Shown here: piece after piece, positions 21,998 through 30,885 of the stretch
Layout of the letters: every line of letters begins with the position of its first letter
Position numbering within the stretch: position 1 is the stretch's first letter
Virus record (IMG/VR): IMGVR_UViG_3300046517_000759
Coordinates: 1-37,731 of that record
From: a virus
Direction: 5' to 3' (one strand)
DNA length: 37,731 nt
Position numbers and translations under genes: made by a program
Notes under the pieces: generated by a model
What the model saw: the letters and a program-made list of their open reading frames with translations, nothing else
Told to the model about the DNA's origin: nothing
Database searches by the model: none

Positions 21998-23014
21998 TCA
22001 GCCCCCGTATTTCGCGAGCAGGCGCGCCCGTACCTGTGCCTCGGCCTCGCGGGGGTTCTTCGACAGCGTCTCGCGCTTGAGCGTGACGGCCGGCACGGAC
22101 AGCTTGCGCCCGTACTTGCTCGGGTCGAACACGAACCCGGCGTCACGCGTCTTGGTGAACCGCCGGCCGGTCTGCTCGTACTCCGCTTCGACCTCGCCCG
22201 CCGCTTCCAGGTACAGCGCGTCGGCCTGCTCGGCGGTCAGCGTCGAGATGTCCACCTTGTCGCGCGTCACGATGGCCAGCGCGGCGTTCTGAATGAGGTC
22301 CACGGCCTCGGCCTGGTTGTCCGGGCGGGCGCACAGTTCGAACGTCTTGGCGTGCGTGCCGATGAACCGGGTCACGTACTCGCCGGCCGCCTTCTGGGCC
22401 TCGGCCGCCTCGCGCTCGCTGGCCGCCTTGGTGTCGCCGTCCTTGCCCGCGCGCAGGTCGGCAAGTTCCTTGCGCAGCCCTTCCACGACGCCCATCAGCG
22501 CCGCCATCTCGGGCCCTGGCTTGGCTGGCGGAGTCCCCGGTGTGCCGCCCGCGTCGGCCGATTCCTGTTCCTTCTCGTAGAAGAACGCGACCAGTTCGGC
22601 CAGCACGTCGAGGCCATCCTTGCCCGTCAGTTTGGACAACGCGGCCAGTCGTTCCTCGCCACCCTTCTCCCACAGGCTTTTGACCTCGCGGGCCAGTTCG
22701 GCGTCAGCCTTGAAGGGTTCCAACTCCTTGACTCGCGCCTCCAGGGTGCGCTTGTCGCCCTGCAAGGTGCCGAGCATGCGAATCATCTTCGGGTCGCCCT
22801 TCAACTCGGGCGGCTTGTCGGCGGGCGGCTCGATGGGTTTGCCCGTCTTCATGTCGAACTTCTTGGGCGCCAGCTCGGGGTTCGCCTCTTTGATCTTGTC
22901 CTTGATCGCCTCGAAGATCTTGTCGGCGTTCGGGATGGTCGGCGGGGGAACGTCCACGGCGGGCGAGAGAATCGGCGCGGCGCCTTCGACTACGGGTGCG
23001 GTTGGCTCGGGCAT
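21998..23014 (-). CDS. Scaffolding protein
   Basis: 338 aa from ATG 23014 with AGGAGG 6 nt upstream. Pro-rich N-terminus, then highly charged helices with coiled-coil character (LEARVKELEPFKADAELARE; VVEGLRKELADLRAGKDGD). The C-terminal part has AGFVFDPSKYGRKLSVPAVT and a basic helix, a usual capsid-binding end for scaffolds. No cysteine protease or ClpP-like serine motif is seen, so capsid maturation cleavage is not indicated. It lies directly after the portal gene. Confidence 0.8.
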   Translation of the reverse strand: MPEPTAPVVEGAAPILSPAVDVPPPTIPNADKIFEAIKDKIKEANPELAPKKFDMKTGKPIEPPADKPPELKGDPKMIRMLGTLQGDKRTLEARVKELEPFKADAELAREVKSLWEKGGEERLAALSKLTGKDGLDVLAELVAFFYEKEQESADAGGTPGTPPAKPGPEMAALMGVVEGLRKELADLRAGKDGDTKAASEREAAEAQKAAGEYVTRFIGTHAKTFELCARPDNQAEAVDLIQNAALAIVTRDKVDISTLTAEQADALYLEAAGEVEAEYEQTGRRFTKTRDAGFVFDPSKYGRKLSVPAVTLKRETLSKNPREAEAQVRARLLAKYGG

Positions 23015-23024
23015 TGGTCGCCTC

Positions 23025-24980
23025 CTAGGCGAGTGACTGTGGTGCTACGGTGGTGTTCGTGTTCGGCAGGACGGGCGGCGGGGCAGCTTCGAGCGGCGCG
23101 GCCATTCCAGGTGCGCCAGGGATGACGGGCGGCGGGGTGATGCCCGTGAACGCCATCGGGTCGACGGGCGGGACGGCGCCGGCTACGGGCGAGGGCGGGG
23201 CGTCGGGCGTGGTCGACTGCTTGAGGAACGACAGGATAGTCGAGCGCCACATGGCCAGCCGGTCGAGCGCGCCTTGGTCCGCCCCGTTGGCTTCTTCGCG
23301 CGCGTACCGGGTTTCGACGGCCTTCTTGGCGTAGGGGAAATCCATGTACGGGGTCGGCGGGATGTAGTCGTCCGACTTCACTAGCGCGTCGAGCTGCTTT
23401 TCGATATCGTCCGTCTCGGCATTCAGCTGACTGAACAGGCCAGGGATGTCGGGCGTCTGCATGAACTTGTTGTACGTCTTGTCGTCGATGCGGTTGTTCG
23501 CGCGCATCTGCTCGACGATTTGAATACGGCCCGCCACCGTCTGCGACAGCCGGCCGACGTTGTACGCTTCCAGGTCGTCGATGCGGAAATTCGCGTTCAG
23601 CTTTACCGACTTCCAGTCGAATTCACGTCGCCCGCTCTTGAACGTGGTCCCCAGCCGCTTGAACAGCATGATCTTTTGATACGCCGCCCGGCGGTCGAAC
23701 TCCTCCAGCCGGCCAATCTTTTCGAGAAAGTTCTGGTCATCAATCTGGGCGTACTTCTCGATGGCCACGGCCGCCGTGATGCCCGCCGGCATCTCGCCCT
23801 TAACCGCCGCCTCGCTGACGTGGACGCGCGACCGGCCAAGCTCCATGAGGAACTGGAGGCGTGACAGCCAATACTGCCCGACAGGCTCGGGCGTCACCCA
23901 CATGGGCTGTTTCCCGAGGTACGTGCAAATCGCCGCGTCGAGGTTCCCTAGCGTGTCGGTGTTGACGTTGCTGTTCTCATCGACGAACCACTTGCCCGAG
24001 CCGTTGCGCATGTCGGCTTCCACGCCGCGCGACAACAGCCCGTCGATCCACTGCGAGATTTGCAACAGCAATTCGGCGATGCCCTGGCCGATGATGCTGC
24101 CGGGCAACTCCTGGAACGACCACCACTCGAACGGGTGAGGATACTTCCACTCGGTGTCGATGATGGTCATGTCGCCGATGACCTTGACGTACCGGCCGGG
24201 CGTCGACTTCGACAGCGGGCGCGTCCACCCACAGAGCAGCGGGATGATGTCCGTACAGTCAGGCTCGCCACGCCCGAAGTAGAACGCCGGGTAAGCCGAC
24301 GGGGCGTTTAGGATGGCCTGCTCGACCTCGGCGTTACCCTTGAACTCGTCGAGCAGCTCGGTGCGCTTGGCCCATACGCGGCGGATTACGTCGTACGGCT
24401 TCGGGTCATCCAGGTTGGCGTACAGCATCTCGTCGGGGTTGACCGCTTCGAGCATCGGGTTGCCGTGCCCGTCGTCGCCGAAGTACATGGGCGCGCCGCC
24501 GTACCAAAACGCCTCCGTGCACATGGTCGCGCGCTGTGTCTGGTAGCCGAGTTGATCATCGGAGAGGTCGATGCCCTCCTCGATTTCCTGCGCCATCGCG
24601 TTCTGCTCGGCGTCGCCCTCGGTCGGTATCATCGACACATAGGTCTGGTGGCCGAGCAGCCGGTTGGTGAACACGTCGGCCATCGTCGCGGCGAAACCTG
24701 ACTTGACGCCCGAGAAGTTGAACCCGCTGTAATAGTTGACGAAGTTGGGTGGCCGTTTCGCCATCCCGTAGACCGACGTGCTGAGCGCGGGCCGGCCCGT
24801 CATCTCGCGGTAGTACATCCAGTTGCGCGCGCGCATCGGGATGTTGGCGACCTCGCGACGCGTGGCCGAGCGGTTGAGCGCCTGTGCGAGTTGCTTGCCC
24901 GTGGGGTCCTTCTTGCCCTTGCGTTCGGCGGTCCACCAGAGGTCGGATAGCTTCTCCAGTTCTGCCTTGGTGACGGGCAT
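23025..24980 (-). CDS. Portal protein
   Basis: 651 aa from ATG 24980-24978 (TGATG overlap). Large, mostly helical with the mixed core typical of portals. It begins TKAELEKLSDLWWTAERKGK, contains RNWMYYREMTGRPA and EWKYPHPFEWWSFQELPGSI, and has a Pro-rich end (TPDAPPSPVAGAVPPVDPMA). It forms the dodecameric ring through which DNA enters. The call rests on its size, position between terminase and scaffold, and overall sequence character; no single motif is decisive. Confidence 0.82.
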   Translation of the reverse strand: MPVTKAELEKLSDLWWTAERKGKKDPTGKQLAQALNRSATRREVANIPMRARNWMYYREMTGRPALSTSVYGMAKRPPNFVNYYSGFNFSGVKSGFAATMADVFTNRLLGHQTYVSMIPTEGDAEQNAMAQEIEEGIDLSDDQLGYQTQRATMCTEAFWYGGAPMYFGDDGHGNPMLEAVNPDEMLYANLDDPKPYDVIRRVWAKRTELLDEFKGNAEVEQAILNAPSAYPAFYFGRGEPDCTDIIPLLCGWTRPLSKSTPGRYVKVIGDMTIIDTEWKYPHPFEWWSFQELPGSIIGQGIAELLLQISQWIDGLLSRGVEADMRNGSGKWFVDENSNVNTDTLGNLDAAICTYLGKQPMWVTPEPVGQYWLSRLQFLMELGRSRVHVSEAAVKGEMPAGITAAVAIEKYAQIDDQNFLEKIGRLEEFDRRAAYQKIMLFKRLGTTFKSGRREFDWKSVKLNANFRIDDLEAYNVGRLSQTVAGRIQIVEQMRANNRIDDKTYNKFMQTPDIPGLFSQLNAETDDIEKQLDALVKSDDYIPPTPYMDFPYAKKAVETRYAREEANGADQGALDRLAMWRSTILSFLKQSTTPDAPPSPVAGAVPPVDPMAFTGITPPPVIPGAPGMAAPLEAAPPPVLPNTNTTVAPQSLA

Positions 24981-25282
24981 CAGCTAACCTCAAAGTCGAA
25001 CGCGGGTGGCGTCTCATCGAGCATCGCGACCGCCGGCTTGATCTCGCGCTGTGGCGGCCTGCGCTTGATCGTCACGTCGGCCAGCTTTTGGATGGCCCCG
25101 CCGCCCGGCAGTCGTTCGACGGCCCCGACCGCCGTCTTGAAGGTCACTTCCAGCGTCAGCGCGCCCTGCGTCAGCTTGACCGACCCGAAGTCGGGCGCGA
25201 ACTCCCTCAGCGTCTTGAGCATGGTCCGCGCTGACCGGGGGTCGGTCGTGCGGTTCGTGCGGCGGCGTCGCTTGGGTTTCAA
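24980..25282 (-). CDS. 100-aa basic protein before the portal
   Basis: TTG at 25282-25280 overlaps the upstream TGA (TTGA); an internal ATG (MLKTLREFAPDFG) is a less coupled alternative. The N-terminus is strongly basic (KPKRRRRTNRTT), the middle is beta-like (VKLTQGALTLEVTFKTAVGA), and the C-terminus has Pro and acidic residues (AMLDETPPAFDFEVS). Located between the 84-aa gene and the portal. Function unknown; a DNA-binding or packaging aid is possible. Confidence 0.6.
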   Translation of the reverse strand: MKPKRRRRTNRTTDPRSARTMLKTLREFAPDFGSVKLTQGALTLEVTFKTAVGAVERLPGGGAIQKLADVTIKRRPPQREIKPAVAMLDETPPAFDFEVS

Positions 25283-25533
25283 CCTGGCACTTTGAATGCA
25301 GTGACTACGGTTACTACGCCGGTCTTCTGGTCGACATCCGTAACGGTCATGTGTCCCACGGGGAATCGATTGCCCCAGAGGCCGTGTTCGGGAAATCGTT
25401 CCCAGGTGTTCCCGCCGTCAAACGACGTCCATTGTGCTCCGACTTCGAACCCGCCTGGCAAGAATGGCTCGCGCATGAATGCCGCGCGCTTTTTCTCGCA
25501 GTTTTCCACGCCGCACTGTCCACAAACGGCCAT
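25279..25533 (-). CDS. 84-aa protein with N-terminal cysteine cluster
   Basis: ATG at 25533-25531, 42 bp after the terL stop, with no good SD. The N-terminus MAVCGQCGVENCEKK has three Cys in 9 residues (C4, C7, C12), which may bind zinc with one more ligand. The rest has TSFDGGNTWERFPEHGLWGN and a beta strand pair (VGHMTVTDVDQKTGVVTVVT). Function unknown. Confidence 0.6.
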   Translation of the reverse strand: MAVCGQCGVENCEKKRAAFMREPFLPGGFEVGAQWTSFDGGNTWERFPEHGLWGNRFPVGHMTVTDVDQKTGVVTVVTAFKVPG

Positions 25534-25575
25534 ATGACGAAGCCTACACTATGCCGAAACAGCTTGCAATAGTGG

Positions 25576-27153
25576 TCACTTTGGTGGCACCCACATTCGC
25601 GCGTAGGCCGGCAGCGTCGGCACCTTTGGCCCCTTGCCCCTAAGCACGTCGTCCAGCGTCTTGCGCTGCTCCTCGGCCAGCCGCTCGCGCATGGTCATCG
25701 GCTTGGCCGGCGGCTTCGGAGCGCCCATCTGCGTGTACGATGGCAGGTCGAGCGCGATGCTGGCCGCGTCGCTGACCGCTGGCACCTGCGCCGTCACGTC
25801 GAGTTCCCACTTACCCGCATCGCGCGTCTTGGGGTTCCACCGTGCGGTCGACAGGCAGTCGGCCAAGTAGCCCCCTTCGATGACCTTGGCCACTCCGAGG
25901 GCGAGCAAGTCGGACAGCCGTTGCACGCGCGCCTTGGCAGCGCCGGCCGTCTTGAACGCCGACGCGACGGTGATGCCGTGGGTCATGCGCAGCGCCTCGT
26001 TCACCGGCGGGCTAGACCCCTCGGCGTCGCGAATGAACTCCATCCCACCGCCCCGGTAGCGCGTTCGCAGTTCGGCACATACGGCCAGCCAGTCGCTGTC
26101 TAGCGGGTCGGCCCCCGGCTCGGTTACCGCCTCGGCGAGCTGTAGCAGCCGGTCCTTACGCCGGTGGTCCCACGTCCACGCGACGATGGCGAACCGGCCG
26201 TTACGCGCGGCCTGCTTGATGCCGACGATTGTGCGGTCGAAGCCATGAGGTAGATCAGCCAGTCGTAGAGTGAACGGTCCAAGTACACGTACTTCGGCGC
26301 GCGTCGGCGTGTACGTCTGCCGGCCGGCGTCAAAGCGGTAGGCCGTGGCACTGGACGCGAAGACGATTTCGCCACGGAACCGACGGCGCACTTCGGGGTC
26401 GGAGGGCGAGAAACCGTACTTCGCGCAGTAGTCTTTTTCGCGCTGCTCGTTGTTGAGTTGGAACGGGTTGTCGAACCGCGAGAAGTTGAACGGCGCCCAG
26501 GCCGTATTGGTTTTTGCTTCTTCCCACGTTCGCCACATGTAGCCAGAAGGAGTGTCCGGGATCGATCCACTGAGAACGAGACGGCCGGGCGTCGGCTTGT
26601 CGTATGTAGTTTCATCGAGCATGGGGGCCAAGACGTCCTCGACGGTGATTTGCGCGATGCCTGGCTCACTTTGCATTTCATCGAGTATCGCGATGCCTCC
26701 CGCAAGCTGGTCGCCTAGCAAGTGTGTCACCCGGCGCATGTCGTCCGACCCCGTGAAGTAGACGCGAGAACCGTTGCTGAACTCGGAAAATTGCTCGCTG
26801 TCCGACGACAGGTGTGGGATATCGAACTTCTTGAGCAGCTTGCGCCACTTCCTAAAAATCGGGGCCGCTGCGTCCTTCGTCAAGCCGAGGTAGAGACAGG
26901 ACACGTCGTCGGTCCTGATGGCCGTGAGCAGTAGCAGGCCGCAACACACTTCGGACTTCCCCGCGCGCCGGCTGCACATGAAAATCATGTTCTGTGCCGG
27001 GCAGGTCATGATTTCGATTTGCTTGGCGTGACGCTCGCCGTGCTTCCCCGTGGCGATGGTATCCGGGGTCACGCGCGCGACCGCCTCTGACCACCGTCGG
27101 TCGAGTTCTGCCCGCGCCGACTCGGCGGTTAGCTTTGGCTTTGCGGCTGGCAT
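25576..27153 (-). CDS. terL: Large terminase subunit
   Basis: 525 aa. ATPase motifs are clear: Walker A CSRRAGKSE (about 60-68) and Walker B IAILDE (154-159), with QFSEFSNGSRVYFTGSDDMR between them. The C-terminal nuclease half contains GFDRTIVGIKQAARNGRFAI (motif I region), FIRDAEGSSPPVNEALRM and VTAQVPAVSDAASIALD (later motifs). TerL packages DNA into the head and cuts it. The ATG at 27153 lies 25 bp inside the HNH gene, which is unusual and may mean the endonuclease gene arrived later. No small terminase could be identified with confidence. Confidence 0.93.
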   Translation of the reverse strand: MPAAKPKLTAESARAELDRRWSEAVARVTPDTIATGKHGERHAKQIEIMTCPAQNMIFMCSRRAGKSEVCCGLLLLTAIRTDDVSCLYLGLTKDAAAPIFRKWRKLLKKFDIPHLSSDSEQFSEFSNGSRVYFTGSDDMRRVTHLLGDQLAGGIAILDEMQSEPGIAQITVEDVLAPMLDETTYDKPTPGRLVLSGSIPDTPSGYMWRTWEEAKTNTAWAPFNFSRFDNPFQLNNEQREKDYCAKYGFSPSDPEVRRRFRGEIVFASSATAYRFDAGRQTYTPTRAEVRVLGPFTLRLADLPHGFDRTIVGIKQAARNGRFAIVAWTWDHRRKDRLLQLAEAVTEPGADPLDSDWLAVCAELRTRYRGGGMEFIRDAEGSSPPVNEALRMTHGITVASAFKTAGAAKARVQRLSDLLALGVAKVIEGGYLADCLSTARWNPKTRDAGKWELDVTAQVPAVSDAASIALDLPSYTQMGAPKPPAKPMTMRERLAEEQRKTLDDVLRGKGPKVPTLPAYARMWVPPK

Positions 27154-27632
27154 GGGAAGTTCAGGAACGCGAACGGGCCGAACGTAGACCGCGCTGCTTG
27201 ATCGTACGCTATCGCTGCCTCCTCTTTCGTGGCGAAATAGCCGAGCGTTTTATGCGTGGCTCCGACCTTTATTCTCGCCCTCCACTTCGAGTCACGGCCG
27301 AACCACGACACACCTTTGTAGCCCGACGAATTGTCGCGGCGATGGGCCTGATTCGCCATGTTCTGAGTGCCTGTCGCCGCTCGCAGGTTCTCCCGCCTGC
27401 AATTCAAGCCGTCACGGTCTGCATGGTCGATCTGCCCTGTGATCCCAATCCTGGCTCCGATGACCCGATGAAGCTTGACGAACTTCTGGACTCCGTTGTC
27501 GTCCCTGCCGACTGACCGAATCGCATAGTCCGTGCGTTTCCCGCGCGACGCCGACCATTTGAACTCGGCTAGGTCGGCATCGTCCTCGTCGACGACTGCG
27601 CTTAGGCCGCGCGACAAAGTGATGACTGGCAT
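27129..27632 (-). CDS. HNH homing endonuclease with AP2 DNA-binding domain
   Basis: 167 aa from ATG 27632-27630; AGGAGG 6 nt upstream favours it over the overlapping ATG three bases earlier. HNH core: KLHRVIGARIGITGQIDHAD, then LNCRRENLRAATGTQNMAN. The C-terminal AP2-like domain (SGYKGVSWFGRDSKWRARIK, LGYFATKEEAAIAYDQAA) binds DNA. Free-standing HNH-AP2 genes are mobile elements in phages and often sit beside terminase genes. Here the stop lies within terL's first codons. Confidence 0.88.
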   Translation of the reverse strand: MPVITLSRGLSAVVDEDDADLAEFKWSASRGKRTDYAIRSVGRDDNGVQKFVKLHRVIGARIGITGQIDHADRDGLNCRRENLRAATGTQNMANQAHRRDNSSGYKGVSWFGRDSKWRARIKVGATHKTLGYFATKEEAAIAYDQAARSTFGPFAFLNFPCQPQSQS

Positions 27633-28024
27633 CATGATCCTCCTGTGGGCAGGCACATCCATGGCCTATGTTGAATCCGCCACCGCCTCGTGCCCCTGTT
27701 CGGGATGAACGGCGACGTCATTTGCTTGCGCTTATCGATGCCCGCGCACTTGAGCATGTAGTCCCCGACGCCCTGCCCGCGAAACATGTCGCGCACGTAC
27801 ATCCAGGCGAGTTCTTTCGCGCTTCGGTGGACCGTCCACCCGACGATCAAAAGGTCCGACTCGCACACCGTCGCCGTCCACCCGTTAGCGAGCAGGTTCA
27901 TCAGCAGGCTCACGACTTGGCCGTTCTCTAGTCCCTCGACGTGCGTGGACGCCAGCCGGACAGAGCGCAGGAACGTCTCGGCGATGAATCCCATGTCGTC
28001 GGGCGTGGCGGGCCGGCAGATCAC
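27632..28024 (-). CDS. GNAT-family acetyltransferase
   Basis: 130 aa from GTG 28024-28022 (GTGA overlap). MICRPATPDDMGFIAETFLR is a standard GNAT opening, and ELAWMYVRDMFRGQGVGDYM carries the acetyl-CoA loop (R-G-Q-G-V-G). Substrate unknown; it could modify a host or phage protein. The C-terminal end is basic and irregular. It precedes the HNH and terminase genes. Confidence 0.8.
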   Translation of the reverse strand: MICRPATPDDMGFIAETFLRSVRLASTHVEGLENGQVVSLLMNLLANGWTATVCESDLLIVGWTVHRSAKELAWMYVRDMFRGQGVGDYMLKCAGIDKRKQMTSPFIPNRGTRRWRIQHRPWMCLPTGGS

Positions 28025-28248
28025 TTAGGCTGGCTTTCCCACTTGGCGATTTCCTCGCGCATTCGTCGCGCCGCCCGTCGATGCTCGAACACGTTGAAGG
28101 CCAGCGACCTCAAGGCCGCCGCGCCCTCCGGAGTTTGGTGCAGCCATGACGCCGAGATCGCGTCATACAGGCGCTCGGATTCATCGGCCTGCCCGTCTTC
28201 GTTCAAGGCCATGAACTTCATTTCCTGTAAGCCACTTTCGTCGCTCAC
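28021..28248 (-). CDS. 75-aa helical protein, unknown
   Basis: GTG at 28248-28246 overlaps the upstream TGA (GTGA). Mostly helical (ESERLYDAISASWLHQTPEG, SLAFNVFEHRRAARRMREEI) with a basic C-terminal half. No Cys and no motif. Part of the tightly coupled run of small genes ahead of terL; a small-terminase role cannot be excluded. Confidence 0.65.
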   Translation of the reverse strand: MSDESGLQEMKFMALNEDGQADESERLYDAISASWLHQTPEGAAALRSLAFNVFEHRRAARRMREEIAKWESQPK

Positions 28249-28532
28249 TTTGCCGCCCACTTCTTGACGAGCAGTTCGCCGTCTGGGCACAGCGGCCCCT
28301 CGGCGTGTGGGTTTCCGTACGCCTGGATGGCTTGCTTGCACTGCTCGCAGATTTGCGCGTGCAGCACGAGGTCGGTGTTGTGCCGTCGCTCTAGCACGAC
28401 TACTCGCTTAGCCAGGTCTTCGATGGCCCTGGTGACGGTCGTCTGCGTGTCACGTAGCGCCGCGCCCATCGCAGTCGCCAGCTTTTCGACCATTTCGACG
28501 ATTTCGCCACGGGATACCTTGGACTCGCCCAT
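28245..28532 (-). CDS. 95-aa coiled-coil protein with Cys pairs
   Basis: ATG at 28532-28530 (TAATG overlap). Residues 8-55 form a likely coiled coil (IVEMVEKLATAMGAALRDTQ, TTVTRAIEDLAKRVVVLERR). Then CEQCKQAI and PLCPDGELL suggest a small zinc site. It might be a small terminase or an oligomeric regulator, but nothing proves it. Confidence 0.65.
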   Translation of the reverse strand: MGESKVSRGEIVEMVEKLATAMGAALRDTQTTVTRAIEDLAKRVVVLERRHNTDLVLHAQICEQCKQAIQAYGNPHAEGPLCPDGELLVKKWAAK

Positions 28533-28780
28533 TAGAACACCGGCGCCTTTCTCATCAGTTCTTCGTTGGACGCGCCCGCCGCTCCAGCCACCGGCACGCT
28601 CGTCGGCTTTTCGTCGGGGTCGAGTCGCGAGCAGGTCGCCAGGATGCGCGCCGCCTTGCCGAGTTGGTCGAGGTCGTCGTCGTTGATGCCGGCCGGCTTG
28701 TCGCAAATCGCGTTGACGTAGTCGGTGACGGACTTGCGGATCTTTTCAAGCAGCTTGTCGGGCGTGTCGTCATCAGGCAT
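28532..28780 (-). CDS. 82-aa acidic helical protein, possible small terminase
   Basis: ATG at 28780-28778. DDDTPDKLLEKIRKSVTDYV then LDQLGKAARILATCSRLDPD looks helical and acidic, with a flexible Pro/Ala-rich end. Small-terminase genes are often in this position before terL, and helical acidic proteins of this size are compatible, but no helix-turn-helix is clear. Confidence 0.6.
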   Translation of the reverse strand: MPDDDTPDKLLEKIRKSVTDYVNAICDKPAGINDDDLDQLGKAARILATCSRLDPDEKPTSVPVAGAAGASNEELMRKAPVF

Positions 28781-28949
28781 TCGGGTCCCTCCTAAACTTG
28801 GCGCGCTGTGCTTCGGTAATCGCCCGGCACTTCGGGCACGTCACATCCTTGTAGCGCATCGAGCATTTCTCGCCATCGGCCTCGCGTGCGCCGCACTGGT
28901 AGATGCCCGACTGAACCATCCGGTGAAGTAGCTGCTTCGGAAGTTTCAT
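28773..28949 (-). CDS. Hidden 58-aa zinc-ribbon protein
   Basis: The ATG at 28949-28947 overlaps the helicase TGA (TGATG); the TGA at 28775-28773 overlaps the next gene by 8 bp. MKLPKQLLHRMVQSGIYQCG is followed by Cys at about 19, 29, 37 and 40 (QCGAREADGEKCSMRYKDVT, then CPKC). This matches a zinc ribbon, possibly a regulator or nucleic-acid binder. Confidence 0.75.
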   Translation of the reverse strand: MKLPKQLLHRMVQSGIYQCGAREADGEKCSMRYKDVTCPKCRAITEAQRAKFRRDPNA

Positions 28950-30685
28950 CAGCCATCCTCGCCAGGTTCAGACGGTTGGCACGCTTCGATCTGCTCGCCG
29001 GTCAACTTGCGCCACCCCTGTTTAATCCACACGTCAATCATACGGCTGGCCGTCGCCCACCGCACGTTAACCGGGCAGCCAGCGCGCGATAGGCTGTTGC
29101 GCTGGCGAAATGAAGCCATGTCCTCGCGTAGCCACTTCTTGGCCTGTTCCTGTAGCGCGCGGACGGTCCCCTTGGTCAGCTTCTTGTCGACTTCCTTGGT
29201 CAGCAGCTTGTTCTTGCGCATCCACGCGCGGTCGGCCGCGTCGGCAGGCTCGGCCGCCCACTTGGGCGCCGCCCCGCGTTCCTTCGGCTCGTCCAGACCG
29301 AACCGGCGAAAGGGGTCGAACGTACCCCGGCGAGCCTTCACAGCGGCGCGCGCGGCGGCTGTAGCGATGCGCTGGCGCTGCTCCTCGTCCTCCGCGTCGA
29401 TGAGTTGCTGCGCCTCGGTTAGCGCCTCATCTAGCGTCGTGCCTGGCTTCTTGGCGAGCACGTCGGCCGCACGGTCCTTCACCGCGTCGGGCACCCGCTT
29501 GCCGGCCAGCGCGTTCGCGGCCGTGACCAGCGAATGGCGCCCCGGATGGCCGGTGATGTCGAGCAGTAGAAAGTTCGGCTTTGAGCTTGCCGCGATGGCC
29601 GCTAGCCGTTGTTCTACCGTGTCGAGTTGGCCGATCCACCCCTCGGGCCTGCCACCTCGCCCCGCCATCTGCACGTACAACCCTTGCGACTTGGTGGGCC
29701 GCGCGATGACGATACAGCGCGCGTTCGGCACGTCCAGACCTTCGATATATATGGCGCAATTCGCGATGAATTGGATCTTCCCGCTGGCGAAATCGCGCAA
29801 CGCCTCGGCGCGTTCGCCCACGTCGGTGTCCTGGTCGACCGACCGGGCCGACCCTGGCTTGAGTTGGTTCAGCGTGTCGGCTACCGCGTGCGCCGATGCG
29901 ACACCGGGCGTGTAGATGAGCGTCGGCCGGTCTTTCGCCTCCTCGAATGCGATTTGTGCGATGGCGGCGGCGGACTCGGCGATTTGCGCTTCAAGGTCGC
30001 CTAGGTTGAGGTCGCCGGCCGTCGTCTTGACCTTCGACAGGTCGATTGAATCGATCATGCGCGACACGGGCACGATGGGACAGAAGTACCCTTCGGCCAC
30101 ACCCACGTCGACGTCCCGCTGAAACGCCACGCTTTCGAATACGTTCCACTGTCCGATTTTGTCGTGGCGCTTCGGCGTGGCGGTTATCCCGAATGCTTTC
30201 GCGCTGGCGAAGTGGTCGAACACGGCGCGGTAGCCGGGCGCGGTCGCATGGTGCGCCTCGTCAACGATGATGAGCGAAAACTTGTCCGGCGCGTGCGCCC
30301 GCAGGCGTTCCCCGCGCATCGTCTGGACGCTCCCCACAACCACACGCGTGCCCTCCATGCGCTGCTCGGCCTTTTCGACGGACACATCCTCGGCGCACAT
30401 TTGCATGATGCGGGCGCGTGCCTGGCTGAGCAGGAAATCCCGGTGAGCTAGCCACAAGATGCGACCGGGGAACGCCTTGATGATAGCCCCGCCGATCTGA
30501 GTCTTGCCCGCCCCGCAGTGAGCCACGCCCAACGTCGCGCGCACCTTCGCAAGCTCGGCCAGCGCGGCGTCTACCGCTTCACGCTGGTAGGGGCGCAGGC
30601 CGTCCACGTCGCCCGTGGGCACGCTGGCCAGCGCTGGCGATGCGACGGGCGCAGAGTCGAACAGGCGATATTGTTCGGCGCTCAC
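28949..30685 (-). CDS. SF2 DNA helicase (DEAH, ResIII-like)
   Basis: 578 aa from GTG 30685-30683 (GTGA overlap). Motifs: RPYQREAVDAAL, Walker A AHCGAGKT (55-62), DEAH box IIVDEAHH (139-146), ITATP (167-171), and motif VI QMAGRGGRP (339-347). After about residue 440 comes a basic helical region (KKLTKGTVRALQEQAKKWLR) and a C-terminal domain. Single-protein SF2 helicases of this kind are common in phage recombination/replication modules; this is the only helicase found here. Confidence 0.88.
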   Translation of the reverse strand: MSAEQYRLFDSAPVASPALASVPTGDVDGLRPYQREAVDAALAELAKVRATLGVAHCGAGKTQIGGAIIKAFPGRILWLAHRDFLLSQARARIMQMCAEDVSVEKAEQRMEGTRVVVGSVQTMRGERLRAHAPDKFSLIIVDEAHHATAPGYRAVFDHFASAKAFGITATPKRHDKIGQWNVFESVAFQRDVDVGVAEGYFCPIVPVSRMIDSIDLSKVKTTAGDLNLGDLEAQIAESAAAIAQIAFEEAKDRPTLIYTPGVASAHAVADTLNQLKPGSARSVDQDTDVGERAEALRDFASGKIQFIANCAIYIEGLDVPNARCIVIARPTKSQGLYVQMAGRGGRPEGWIGQLDTVEQRLAAIAASSKPNFLLLDITGHPGRHSLVTAANALAGKRVPDAVKDRAADVLAKKPGTTLDEALTEAQQLIDAEDEEQRQRIATAAARAAVKARRGTFDPFRRFGLDEPKERGAAPKWAAEPADAADRAWMRKNKLLTKEVDKKLTKGTVRALQEQAKKWLREDMASFRQRNSLSRAGCPVNVRWATASRMIDVWIKQGWRKLTGEQIEACQPSEPGEDG

Positions 30686-30885
30686 AGCCCGTGCTCTATC
30701 TCGTCGGCCACCTTGAGCAACATCGCGCGGTCAGTCGGAGACAACAGGCCAGCCGGCCGCGCGATGGCTGTTAGCTTCTCGGTCATGCCCTCGGCCGCTA
30801 TGAACCCTCCACGAAACGCCATCGTGCGCAGCTCGACCCACTGGCGCAACAGTTCGGCGGCAGTCCTGCGATCGTCGGTCTTCAC
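30682..30885 (-). CDS. 67-aa helical protein, unknown
   Basis: GTG at 30885-30883 overlaps the upstream TGA. Helical throughout (TAAELLRQWVELRTMAFRGG, LLSPTDRAMLLKVADEIEHG). The longer open frame upstream is a shadow of the winged-helix gene. No motif recognised; coupled to the helicase downstream. Confidence 0.65.
   Translation of the reverse strand: MKTDDRRTAAELLRQWVELRTMAFRGGFIAAEGMTEKLTAIARPAGLLSPTDRAMLLKVADEIEHGL

Noticed and set aside
20099-23125. 310- and 408-codon plus-strand open frames
   Set aside because: Both are antisense shadows of the capsid and scaffold genes, with compositions typical of reversed GC-rich codons.
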